From Archilochus colubris (lineage: Eukaryota > Chordata > Aves > Apodiformes > Trochilidae): a stretch of DNA of 64,000 nucleotides. Below the pieces are notes generated by a model. That model did not search any database and was not told where the DNA came from. It was given only the letters and a program-made list of their open reading frames with translations. A program made the translations under genes and the position numbers. Shown one piece after another: positions 1 to 12,200 of the stretch. Within the stretch, counting starts at the first letter, position 1. Every line of letters begins with the position of its first letter. The stretch is taken from NCBI GenBank assembly GCA_023079485.1, contig CM041107.1, positions 6,654,657 to 6,718,656 of the forward strand, given 5' to 3'.

Positions 1-203
1 AACTGAGAGAGTCCATTGCTGAGCACAAGCCTCATATTGACAAGCTGCTGAAGATTGGGCCGCAGCTGAAGGACCTCAACCCTGAGGAAGGGGAGATGGT
101 GAAGAAAAAATACTCGAGGACTGAAGCCATGTATGCCAAAATCAAGGAGGAGGTGTGTCAGCGGGCTCTGGCGCTTGATGAAGCTGTCTCCCAGTCCACC
201 CAG
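1..203 (+). CDS. MACF1: MACF1 exon (partial, cut by window start)
   Basis: Open from codon position 3 with the reading [16 protein letters not shown] and ending [11 protein letters not shown] before the donor CAG|GTATGT. This is rod-domain spectrin-repeat sequence. The exon ends in phase 0. Its 5' boundary is outside the window. Confidence 0.93.
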
Positions 204-3200
204 GTATGTTGGGGTGCAGAGGAGCTGAGTTGTCTTCTCACAGTCCCCTGAGGAAGCCACATGCTTTGAAACACAGTTCCATCCCCAGTGTTATGATTAT
301 AAAACCCTTGAGAAGGCACAACGTGGTCAGACACCTCCAGGGGAGTTTCCTCCTGCTGGCTGCTGGCTGTGAAAGCCAGGGAGAAAGCATTTGAATCTTG
401 GCTTAGTAAATAGGGTCATAAATTTTTACAGCCTCAGTAATGATGCTCGTTCAAAGGGGCTGTGTTGGCATCCACCCAAGGTTGGAAGAGCCCAGAGAGC
501 CACTCTAAAGAGCTTGGAGAGATAAGTTTCACTTCTGATAAGCTGTGTGTGCCACAGGAGATCTTTGTATGGGAGAGTTAATGGTTGTCTCCAGGGTCTG
601 GGCATCTCCAGAGAAGGTCATTGACTGCAGGAGCAGAGATAGGAAAGGAAGGGCAGAGGTTGTATAGGTGCTAAAGTCCAGAGAGGAGATGAAGAGTTTC
701 TCCATGCAGGGTTTATGACTTCTAGCTGTGTTTGATTTCACCCCATGTAGCTCAGTTGTTTGGGTTTTTGTGTCACGTCTGGGTGTTGTTCTATTTTTTT
801 TTTTTTTTTTATTCCTGTATTGTGTAGTCACTTCTCTTGGTTTGCACTTGTATTAACTCCGAGTTTTTCCCCCCCCACATCCCCCTCCCTTCTCATCTCT
901 CACTCCCTTTGTGGAATGTGTTATCTGTGTGTGTTGCTGCCTGTGCCCGTCTTCCCCACATGGTCCCATTTCATTCTTGTGTTGACCGCCTCCCACCATT
1001 GCAGATCACCGAGGTAAGCCCCACCACCACTGAGCTTCACTTAACACTCTTTCTTTGGGCTGATTCTCTTTTACATCTGGATTTTATTGTTTCTGGTCCG
1101 TGCACAGCTCAGCAGAACATGCTTCAAAATTAATTTTGGGGTGGGGGGGCCTGAAATCACCTTTCAGATGGCTTTCATTGCATTGCTGCCTCCTCTCCAG
1201 CTTCTGCTGGGAATGCTTCCTGCAAAGCCAAGGTTTTGCTTTTGGGCCAGTGTACACCGATGCACAGAGCTTTCTGCTCTAGCTGGACTTGTCCCTTTGC
1301 TCCTGCTTTTTGGCTGAGCCATCATGCCCTGAGCAACTTTGCAGCCGGACCTTGCTCCTCTGCTGCCAGAGCCTGGAGCATGGCAACACCAGTGCTGGTG
1401 TACTGCAGAGAGGGACCCGAGCTGGCAGCTGGCATGCGGAGCTGTTCTTCTCACCAGCAAAGGTGGTTTGGGATCTCTAAGGTCAAAGATGACTTTGGTT
1501 TTTTAAAATAATAATTAGAATGGCTGCTGGACCCCCTTCCTCTCTCACTCTCAGCTTTCTGGTTCTGCTTTTGTCCAAGCCCAGCTCTCCTCCCATGTGC
1601 ATGCAGCCTGCCACCATCTCCCTGCCGGGAGGGTGTTTCTTGCCAGCATCCCCCCGAGCAGAGATCTTTCCATCAGCACCAAATACGGAGGAATTTCCAG
1701 ATGCTCTAAACAATCAGGATTGGCTTTTCTCTCACTAAGCCGCCCGTCCGCAAGAAGCGGGAGAGCGGTCAAAAAATGTGGATTTTAAGTGGTTGAACCT
1801 GGTGGTAATTCCCCCCCGTGTTTGGTTGGCAGTTGCCTGGCTCTGGGGGTCTCGGTGGCTGCCGCATGGTCGGTGCTGTTGGCAGCAGAGGAGAGTGGTG
1901 GCCCGGGCAGGAGGCTGCAGGTGTTTGTCCCCTGGGGGCAGCGAGGCAGCGTTGCTTAACCTCATCTCACCCACCCTGACGGCCTCGCTGCTCTCCTCCA
2001 GTTCCACGACAAGATTGAGCCTATGCTGGAGACACTGGAGAGCCTCTCCTCCCGCCTACACGTGCCCCCCCTCATCCCCGCCGAGGTCGAGAAGATCCGG
2101 GAGTGCATCAGTGAGAATAAAAGCTCCACAATGGAGCTGGAGAAGCTGCAGCCTTCCTTCGAGGCTCTGAAGCGCCGCGGGGAGGAGCTGATCGGGAGAT
2201 CGCAGGGAACGGACAAGGACCTGGCAGCCAAAGGTATCTCGGGGTGGATTTAACAGGAGGGGTTGTTTGGGCTGGTAGCACTGCCCAGTGCCTGCCCAGC
2301 CCATGGCTCTGTCACCATGGGCTTTTGGTGTCCCAGTGAAGTGTTTCAGAGGGTCTCCTGGCCTTAGGAGAAAGAATGAGTGTTTTGCACGGAGATATCC
2401 AGTGCCTGCTTCCATCTGGAGCGGGCAGGGTGGTATCAGCCAGAGGAGAAAGAAGGATTTATTCAGGCAGAGGTTCAGCTCAGCCTAGCTGAGCCCATCA
2501 CCCCAAGCCGGTCTCTTGTGGCAACCACTGGTGGCCCCTCTGAAATGAATTTTTGGGATGGATTCAGCATCTAATGGAAGGAAGGAACATCCCCAGGACA
2601 AAAAGACCTGTCAACACAGTTGGCACTAATTGGCACCTTTCTTGGCAGCTCAATGGCCAGCTCAGGGACTGAGTGAGCATAGACTTCACGCTAGAGGTGG
2701 CCAGAACAGAGGTTTGTTGGAGGAGTGTGTGTGGGCAAATTTGCCCTGATCTTGCCTGCACATACATAAGGGCTTTATTTCTGCAAGCTGGAGTTTCTCA
2801 TGTCCCTCGGTATCTGCAAGTTAATGCTCTGATAGTTTTGGTCATCTTGAATTCATATTTGAATATTCTGTTGGCTGTTTCTGAGGGGGAAGTGTTTGCA
2901 GAATGCTTTGGAGTTGTAAAAAGGTTTCCTTCCTCACTGAATGTTTTCCTTCCCTTCCTCAGTAATCCAGGATAAGTTGGATCAGATGGTCTTCTTCTGG
3001 GAGGACATCAAAACTCGGACAGAGGAACGTGAAATGAAGTTCCTTGATGTCCTGGAGCTCGCAGAGAAGTTCTGGTATGACATGGCAGCGCTCCTGACTA
3101 CCATCAAAGACACACAGGACATTGTTCATGACCTGGAGAGCCCAGGCATTGACCCCTCCATCATCAAGCAGCAGGTGGAAGCAGCTGAGGTGAGGCCTGT

Positions 3201-6200
3201 GGGACTGTTCCCCTGTATGGAATTTGTCTGCACCCAATGTGTAAGCTCAGCTGGGACAGATCTTTGGTGTGAGAATGGCCAGGAGGGGCTGTGAAACAGT
3301 TCTGTAGCAGTGCTTATGAAATGTGAATTCTATTGCAATTCCAGCTGCAAGGCAAGTACCCAAAGTGGAGTTCACAGCTCCCTCCCCACCACCTCCACTC
3401 TCCCTTCCAGGCAAGGAAATGATGCTTAAAACACTTTCTCTGCTCCTGTTTTGGGAAGCTCCTCAAGCGTGTGGTCAGCGTTTTGTGCCCACTTGTTTTG
3501 TGTGATGTGGAGACTTGCATGGTGCTGCTCTCAGCCTCAGCAGAGGTGTCTGGAGTGGGAAGTGTATATTTAGATTTTGGTCAGACTAGGGATAATTGTG
3601 AAGCTGGGTGAGCTTGGATTTGTGTGTTGTTTCAACTAAGGGGTGAAATCCTCTTCAGGTGGATTTGACTTGACTCAGACCTTGAGGAACAGGGATGCTT
3701 CTTTATGTTTTCCTAAGTTTGTCCTTGCCCTTTTTATAACCATCCTCACTTGGGTTTGTGACTTTGGAGTCTCAAAACCTAGTTCTTCTGTTGACAAAAC
3801 CCTCCTGTAAACAGCACATCTCTTGTAAACAACCTCTTCAGCAAGGCACTCCAGCCTAAATACAGATGTTCTTATTTTAGTCCCCCCCACCAGCAGCAGC
3901 ATTGCCACAGCCACCAGACGTGGCAGCAAACCAGTTTGGCGGTGGCAATGCTGGTGAGCAGGCTGGCCATCTGCTCCCTGCAGGACCTGGTCCTGGTTTC
4001 AGTGTTTTGGCCAGGTGGCGGGACACCAGAGCAGGAAGGTTCTCCATGCTGCAGCCCTCCTGTTCATGGGGTGATTTTGGAACATAATAAATCATAACAA
4101 CCATTTGTTTTTTGTCACTGTGTTGTACACAGACTATTAAAGAAGAGACGGATGGGTTGCATGAAGAGCTGGAGTTCATCCGACTCCTTGGAACTGATTT
4201 AATTTTTGCCTGTGGTGAAACTGAGAAACCAGAAGTGAAAAAGAGCATTGATGAGGTAGGCAAGGCAGCAGCCTCTCCTTCTGGTAACATCGGGTAGGAG
4301 CAAGTGGAAACTCTGGTAGAAAAGCCTAACGAATTTTGTGGGCAATCCTGTGTTCCGCAGATGAACAGCGCCTGGGAAAATCTGAACAAAATGTGGAAGG
4401 AGAGGCTTGAAAAGCTGGAGGAAGCCATGCAGTCAGCTGTGCAGTACCAAGATACACTTCAAGTAAGGGGCAGGGCTGTTTGTGTGGAGTGGGTAGACCT
4501 TGGGAACACCACTGTGGGTCTTCCCTTGGAGGTGTATTGTAGTCTGCAGAAAACATCTCCTGAGTGAGTGGTAGGAGGCTCTGTTAGAGCCTGAGCTCAA
4601 TGACCAGCTCTGAGGAAGAGCAGGTGGACCATAGAATCATAGAATGCCAGGTTGGAGGGATCTCAAGGATCATCTGGTCCAACCTTGTTAGATGGGAACA
4701 CAGTTTAGGTGAGACAGCCCAGCACCTGGTCAAGCTGAGCCTTAAAAGTGTCCAGTGCTGGGGAATCCACCATTTCCCTGGGGAGCTTGTTGCAATGAAT
4801 ATTTGGTTGAGTTTGTCTTCCCAAATTGCTCTCCGTTTCTGGATGAAGCAGCAGGATGACACTTGTCCTGTGTCCCTGAGGGGCTGCAGGGAGGACACAG
4901 CAGGGTGTTCTTGTGCTCATGGTGTCCATTCTCATTCCAGGCCATGTTTGACTGGCTGGATAATGCTGTGATCAAACTCTGCAACATGTCTCCTGTTGGC
5001 ACTGACCTCGGCACGGTGAAGGAGCAAATGAATGAGATGAAGGTACGTGAGTGAAGTGGGACCTGTTCTCCAGCCCCTGCTCTGCATCTCAGAGTTAGTT
5101 CTCCAGTGATTCATTTTTGTTCTGGTTTTTGTCCTGCTTGTTTTGGCAGGAGTTTAAGATGGAGGTTTACCAGCAGCAGATTGAGATGGAAAAGCTTAAT
5201 CACCAAGGTGAACTGATGCTAAAAAAAGCCACAGATGAGACAGACAGAGACATCATAAAGGAACCACTGACAGAGCTGAAACATCTCTGGGAGAATTTGG
5301 GCGAGAAAATTGCTCACAGACAGGTAGAGAGAAGATCTGGGCACTCAAAAGCACTGGGTTGAAACTCACTGGGGTGTTCCCTTCCTTCTTGACTTAAACT
5401 TTCCTTTTCCCATCTCTGTCCTTGTCCAGCATAAGTTAGAAGCTGCTCTCCTGGCCCTTGGCCAGTTCCAGCATGCATTGGCAGAGCTGATGGCCTGGCT
5501 GACCCACACTGAGGAGCTGCTGGACGCCCAAAAACCCATCAGTGGAGACCCAAAAGTCATCGAGGTTGAACTCGCAAAGCATCACGTGAGTGTTGCCACT
5601 CCAGGTCCTGTTTCAGCCCATTCCTGGGGCAGGAGTTAATTTCTCCTGATGGGTTTGAGTTGGTTCAAGTCCAGGAGAACAGGAAGGGATGAACTGGGGG
5701 GTTGTAGAGAGGTGTCCAACGTTTGCCCAACACATCTCCTAGGTGCTGAAGAACGATGTCCTGGCCCACCAAGCAACTGTGGAGACGGTGAACAAAGCTG
5801 GCAACGAGCTCCTGGAGTCGAGTGCAGGGGATGATGCCAGCAGCCTGAGAAACCGCCTGGAGAAGCTGAACTCCTGCTGGGAGTCAGTGCTGCAGAAAAC
5901 GGAGGAGAGGGAGCAGCAGCTGCAGTCCACCCTCCAGCAGGTCAGGGAGAAACCTCAGGGATACCACCCCTGTACCACAGAGAGCTGCCGAGAGGCCACT
6001 GCCCTCATCGCTCTGGGGGGAAATGATGGGGAAAAGAATTAGGGAGACACTTTTATGCAAGTTTTTCATTTAGCTTTGTCCTAGAGTGATTCAGTGCCTG
6101 CCCAGGTGCACAACAGTGACCAGGCACATGCTGGAGATGCCATGGACCTGTCCAGCCCTGCCTCTTGAGCTGGTTTTGAAGCAGAGGCAGCGTTAACCCT

Positions 6201-9200
6201 GGCGTGGGATCAATGGTGGGTGATGTCATCTGATCTGGAGCCCATTCTGTGTTCCTCAACAGGCTCAGGGTTTCCATGGTGAGATTGAAGACTTTCTCCT
6301 ATGGCTAACGAGGATGGAGAGCCAATTGTCAGCATCAAAACCCATGGGAGGTCTGCCAGAAACTGCCCGGGAGCAACTCAATGCCCACATGGTAATTTCT
6401 TAGGAGAGCTGTTTTTTTTTTTTAATGCTTTTAATTTAGCAAGCTCCTTGCTGTCACATGGCACCATCAAAACTTCTCCCTTCTGTATCTGGTGGGAAGA
6501 AGAGTACTTCTCTGGTTTCTTATGGATGATTTTGCACTTGCTGCCTGGAGACATCATGGTGCTTCAGCCACCTTTCTATGCTGTCACTTTGCCTGCCCCG
6601 AACCTAATTTTCTTGTCACCCTGAGTCTCAACAAGCCATGGGGCCCCTCTCCAAGTTCTTTCTTTGTCTAACACCTGGGTGGTACCTCCCTTGCAGGAGC
6701 TCTACAGCCAGCTCAAAGCCAAGGAGGATGTCTACAGCCAGCTGCTGGCCAAGGGGCGTCTGATGCTGCTGAACCGCGATGACTCCGGCTCTGGCTCCAA
6801 GACGGAGCAGAGTGTGGCACTTCTGGAGCAGAAATGGTGTTTGGTCAGCACTAAAATGGAGGAGAGAAAGGTAGTGTTGGGCTCCACCCTTGCCCCGTGA
6901 GCTGGGCTGACAGGGCTTGCTCCATACTTTTCTCCTCTGCTTTCCCAGGGGGAAGAAGCTGGTCAGGGCTGGAGAGGAAGCGTGGGGTTGTTTTTTTAAC
7001 AACCTCTCCTGCATAAATTGAATTTGGTTTTCAGATTGGGCTGTCTGAGCATCAAGATGTTGGGATTTTTTTCTTCCAGATAGTCATCAGAGTTGGTTAA
7101 ATCACAACAGCAAACGAGACTAAAATTGCACTTTGGGTTAATTTAGAGGAGAGGTTTGATGAAACCTCCCGCAGCTCTGAAAGGCAGGCTTTGTTGGGTC
7201 TCTGTGAGACAGCAGGCCAACTCCTCCTCGGAGCTGCCTCCATCCCAAGCTTTTGCCTGGTGATGAGATAAAACAAGGCCTGCAGTGGCCTCAGCCCAGA
7301 ATAAATTTGCGGGGCTGCAGCTGTTACCATCGAAATATCATCCACCTCTTTCACCCAGCCACGCTCCCCACGGCCACCCCTGCCTCAGGAAGCGGAGGGT
7401 GAGGCAGCTGCTGGTGTGCCCATGAAGGTCTCCCTTTTCAGGGGCCATTCTTGTTTTGAAAGAAAGCGGTGGCTTTCACTGGAACCCCTCAGCTTTGGTA
7501 AACAAGTCGCGTTCCCAGGCCGCGGCAATGAGGTTCCTGTTGGAGGGCATTGCAGCAGGGACACAAAGGCTGCTTCTGTCTGCGAAACCGCCCGATCCGG
7601 AGCTCTCACCATCCGTGTTGTGTTTTGTTTTATTTTGTTTTGTTTTGGTTTGGTTTTTATCCCCCCCCTCTCTCCTCTCCCTCCCCGCTGCGGCAGGCGA
7701 AACTGGAGGAAGCTCTGGCCCTGGCCACGGACTTCCAGAACTCTCTTCAGGACTTCATCAACTGGCTCACACTGGCTGAGCAGAGCCTGAACATCGCGCC
7801 CCCGCCCAGCCTCATCCTCAATGCGGTCTTGGCCCAGATTGATGAGCACAAGGTACCAGCACCCTGAGCACCCAACGGCTCCCCGGGATGGAGGAGCAAG
7901 GGTGGCACTTCATCTCCCCTGCACCCATCCAGCTCTCCTTGCAGCTATGAGGACATCTTTGCTGTTTGCAGGTGTTCGCAAACGAAGTCAATGCTCATCG
8001 GGATCAGATCATCGAGCTGGATCAAACTGGGAACCAGCTGAAGTTTCTTAGTCAAAAGCAGGATGTGGTGTTGATCAAGAACCTGCTGGTGAGCGTCCAG
8101 TCCCGCTGGGAGAAGGTTGTCCAGCGCTCAGTGGAGAGAGGACGAGCTCTTGATGATGCCAGGAAGCGAGCCAAGCAGGTGAGAAACATGGGAAGGGTGC
8201 AGTAGACCTCAGAGGATTGTCAGACTTGAGAGACAGGAGGTCCCAAAACCAAAAGTAGACTGGGGACACCACCAGGGTTAAGTTTCAGACTGCCTCCTTT
8301 TTCTTTGCAGTTCCATGAAGCTTGGAAGAAACTGATTGATTGGTTGGAGGATGCAGAGAATCACCTGGATTCAGAGCTGGAGATCTCCAATGATCCTGAC
8401 AAAATCAAGCTCCAGCTCTCCAAACACAAGGTAGAGCTTTGCCGATGCAAGACTGGTGCTGGACACTGGGGTGAAGAATGCTTCGATGGGAGGGAGAGCA
8501 GGTTATCATCTCTGCTGTCAGATCAGGCTTTCTGACACAGTTTTGTTTTCTCTCGCTGGTTCCCAGGAGTTCCAGAAGACACTGGGGGGGAAGCAGCCTG
8601 TGTATGACACCACCATCAGAACAGGCAGAGCCCTCAAAGAAAAAGCCTTGCTTCAAGATGACACTCAAAAGCTGGACAATTTACTGGGAGAAGTCCGGGA
8701 TAAGTGGGACACAGTGTGTGGCAAATCAGTGGAAAGGTAAGACCAGCCCCAGTGTTGTCTTATTAGAGCTTGTTTGCTGAGGACCTGTCAAAGTGGAGAT
8801 CAGGAGGAGGTGATTTAATGTGGTGGTTGGGGGAGATCACTGGGACATGACAGAGGAGGTGATTTTATTCATGGAAGTTCACTGGAATGTTTTTTTTCCA
8901 GGCAGCACAAGCTGGAAGAAGCCCTCCTGTTCTCTGGCCAGTTCATGGATGCTCTGCAGGCCTTGGTGGACTGGCTCTACAAGGTGGAACCTCAGTTAGC
9001 TGAAGACCAGCCTGTCCATGGTGACCTGGATCTGGTCATGAACCTGATGGATGCTCACAAGGTGAGAGCACCTTTGCCAGCTCTTCGCTGGGTCATGAGT
9101 GGGGCTTGCTTTCCCAAGAGCCAAGGAATGGAGGAGTCAGAATTGGTGCCTTCCTGCAGATCTTTGTGATTTTTGGTGGACAAGGAGGGCAAAGCCAGGC

Positions 9201-12200
9201 AAACAAGTGGGAAACAACCTGCTGGGATTGACTGGCCCACTCATCTTCTGCCCTTTCTCCATTCAGGTCTTCCAGAAGGAGCTGGGGAAGCGCACAGGGA
9301 CGGTCCAGGTGCTCAAGCGCTCCGGCCGGGAGCTCATTGAGAACAGCAGGGATGACACCACCTGGGTGAAGGTGCAGCTGCAGGAGCTGAGCAACCGGTG
9401 GGACACGGTGTGCAAGCTGTCTGTGTCCAAACAAACCCGTCTGGAACAGGCCTTGAAGCAGGTGAGCAGAAAACAATGGGTGGAAATGATCTTGAGGAGC
9501 TTTGCTGAGCTCCAGGTTGGTGCCAGGAGGTCAACACCAACCTCGGAGAAGAGGTATTGCTCAGGGAGTGACCTTCTGGCTGAACAGAACCCACCAGCCT
9601 TGAAAACTACAAAGCAGTGGGTTGAGGTCAGGAACCCTTTCTTTTCCCCAAAGGAGAGCCAATAAAGGCTGATGTGAAAGAGGAGGCTGAAAAGATCTCA
9701 CTGGTGCGCACAGCAGGACCCAGATCCTGTCCAGATGGGTCCAGAGAGACCCAGATCTAAGCTAGAAATCCAAAAAGTCAAAAACTTCAGTAAATTTTAG
9801 GTCAAGTCATCCACTTACAGAATAAACTGCCCAGATGGCAGGTTGGGCTGGTTTGAAAAATATCAAGTCCTTCAGTGCAGCTGATGCCTTTCCATAATGT
9901 CTTTTTCAAGTCCCCTTTGGCCCTTGGTCTCTCAGCAGTGAGGAGGAGGAGGGCTAAGCCTTCTGCTTTTGTTGCTGCAGGCAGAGGAGTTCCGGGCAGC
10001 CGTGCACATGCTGCTGGAGTGGCTCTCAGAAGCTGAGCAGTCCCTGCGCTTTCGGGGAGCCCTTCCCGATGACACCGAGGCCCTGCAGTCCCTCATCGAC
10101 ACCCACAAGGTAGCAGGGGAGCATTGAAACACAACCCCAGCTGAATTTGGGTGGGGGGAGAAGATTGCAGGAGGCTTTGTTTTGTAGAATGGTTTGGGCT
10201 GGAAGGGACCTTAAAGATCATCCAGTTTCAGTCCACCTCCCACCAGCCCAGGGTGCTCCAAGCCCCATCCAACCTGACCTTCAACACTGCCAGGGATGAG
10301 GCAGCTACAGCTCTCTGGGCAACATGGGCCAGGGGCTCACCATCCTCACAGTGAAGAATGTCTTCCTGATACCTAACTTGGGCTTTTCAGGAGTTCATGA
10401 AGAAAGTGGAGGAGAAGAGAGTGGATGTGAATTCAGCAGTGGGCATGGGGGAGGTCATCCTGGCTGCCTGCCACCCCGACTGCATCACCACCATCAAACA
10501 CTGGATCACCATCATCCGAGCCAGATTTGAGGAGGTGAGTCCAATGGGCTTTATTCCAGGCTGGTGGGGAGAGGAGGTGGTGGACACTGCCACCACCTGG
10601 GCTGGCATGTGGTGTTGGCAGGTTTCCCACCCTGGGCTAATGCTCATCTCTGTGTTACCAACAGGTTCTCACATGGGCAAAACAGCACCAGCAGAGACTG
10701 GAGTCAGCACTCTCCGAGCTGGTGGCAAATGCAGAGCTTCTGGAAGAACTCCTGGCATGGATCCAGTGGGCTGAGACAACCCTGATCCAGCGGGACCAGG
10801 AGCCCATGCCCCAAAATATTGAGCAGGTCAAAGGCCTCATCTCTGAACACCAGGTGAGACCAGTGCTGAACACAGCGGGCACTCAGGAGAGGGGAGGGGG
10901 GATATTCCTGCCCCTCTATGGGGGAGGCATTGACTTCTCTTGGAAGTCCCTATGAAAACAGCTTCTGACCCAGCCAGAGCTGTCACCAGGGAACAAAGCC
11001 AGTCCAGGGATGAACTCCCGCATTTCCAGATCCAAGCCAGTGCTGGGCATGAACTTGACCATTGAGCTCCCACCACCAGTGCTTGATGCTCCCATCTCCT
11101 CTATGGGCTTGGCATGTCCCAGCAAGGACGTGGAGCACCAGGAGACTGAAACCATCTTGAAACTGCAAATTCCCTTCTCCTTTCTATCTTTTGACAGTCC
11201 TTTATGGAGGAGATGACACGGAAGCAACCAGATGTGGACCGGGTCACCAAGACTTACAAGAGGAAAGCTACTGAGCCCCCCCATGGGCCTTTCATTGAGA
11301 AGTCTCGCAGCAGCAGTACGTCTCTGCTCCATCCTCAGGCTAGGATGGGAGGAAATTAAACACCTTGGAAACTAATTAACTCTGATTATCAATCACAGAG
11401 GCATCCTGCCTCTAAAGCCACCAGGAAGGGGGTGAAAATATGCAGGAGTGGAAAATCCAGGTGGCATCTGCCAAAATACCTGCATGAGAGTGGGTTGGGC
11501 CTGGGGGAGCTTGTGCACTTCTTCCCTTCCTGTCTGCACTTGCTTTGTCAGGAGCTTTTTTGGGGGGGTTTAGTGGTTTTTGAAGCCAGTGGCTGTTGTG
11601 AGTTCTTGAGGGGGGGCTGTAGAGCCATCCATCATCCCATCCTCCTACCTGGGGACAGTAGGTCCCTTTGACAACACAAAACATGTTTCATCGCTGCTCT
11701 CCACCAAAACCATCCAGACCACCTCAACCAATTCCTTTTTTTTTTTTTCCAGGAAAGTCCTTGAGTCAACCCACACCTCCTAGTATGCCCATTATCTCCC
11801 AGTCAGAAACCAAGAACCCCCGGATCAACCAGCTCTCTGCTCGCTGGCAGCAGGTCTGGCTCCTGGCCCTGGAGCGGCAGAGGAAGCTCAATGATGCCCT
11901 GGACAGGCTGGAGGAGGTAACAACCCCTGGGTGTTTGGGACAAGGCTGGAGGAAGGTGCCAGAGGGGGAGGTTGATGGCTGGAGAGAAGCATTTTAAATT
12001 ACTGCTGCCTCTGGAATTGCCCTTGCAGACCCTCGCTGCTGCCTTTGGGGGAAAAAAATGGCAAAAGAAAAGAAGAACTCCTAAAATATTAGGGCTAAAG
12101 TACCTGCTGTAGCTTACTACTACCTCTGTAGTGGGTTTCTGGGGCATTAAAGAGAGCCAGGCCTGCTTTACTCCTAGTAATTAGTTTAACAAATATTGTC

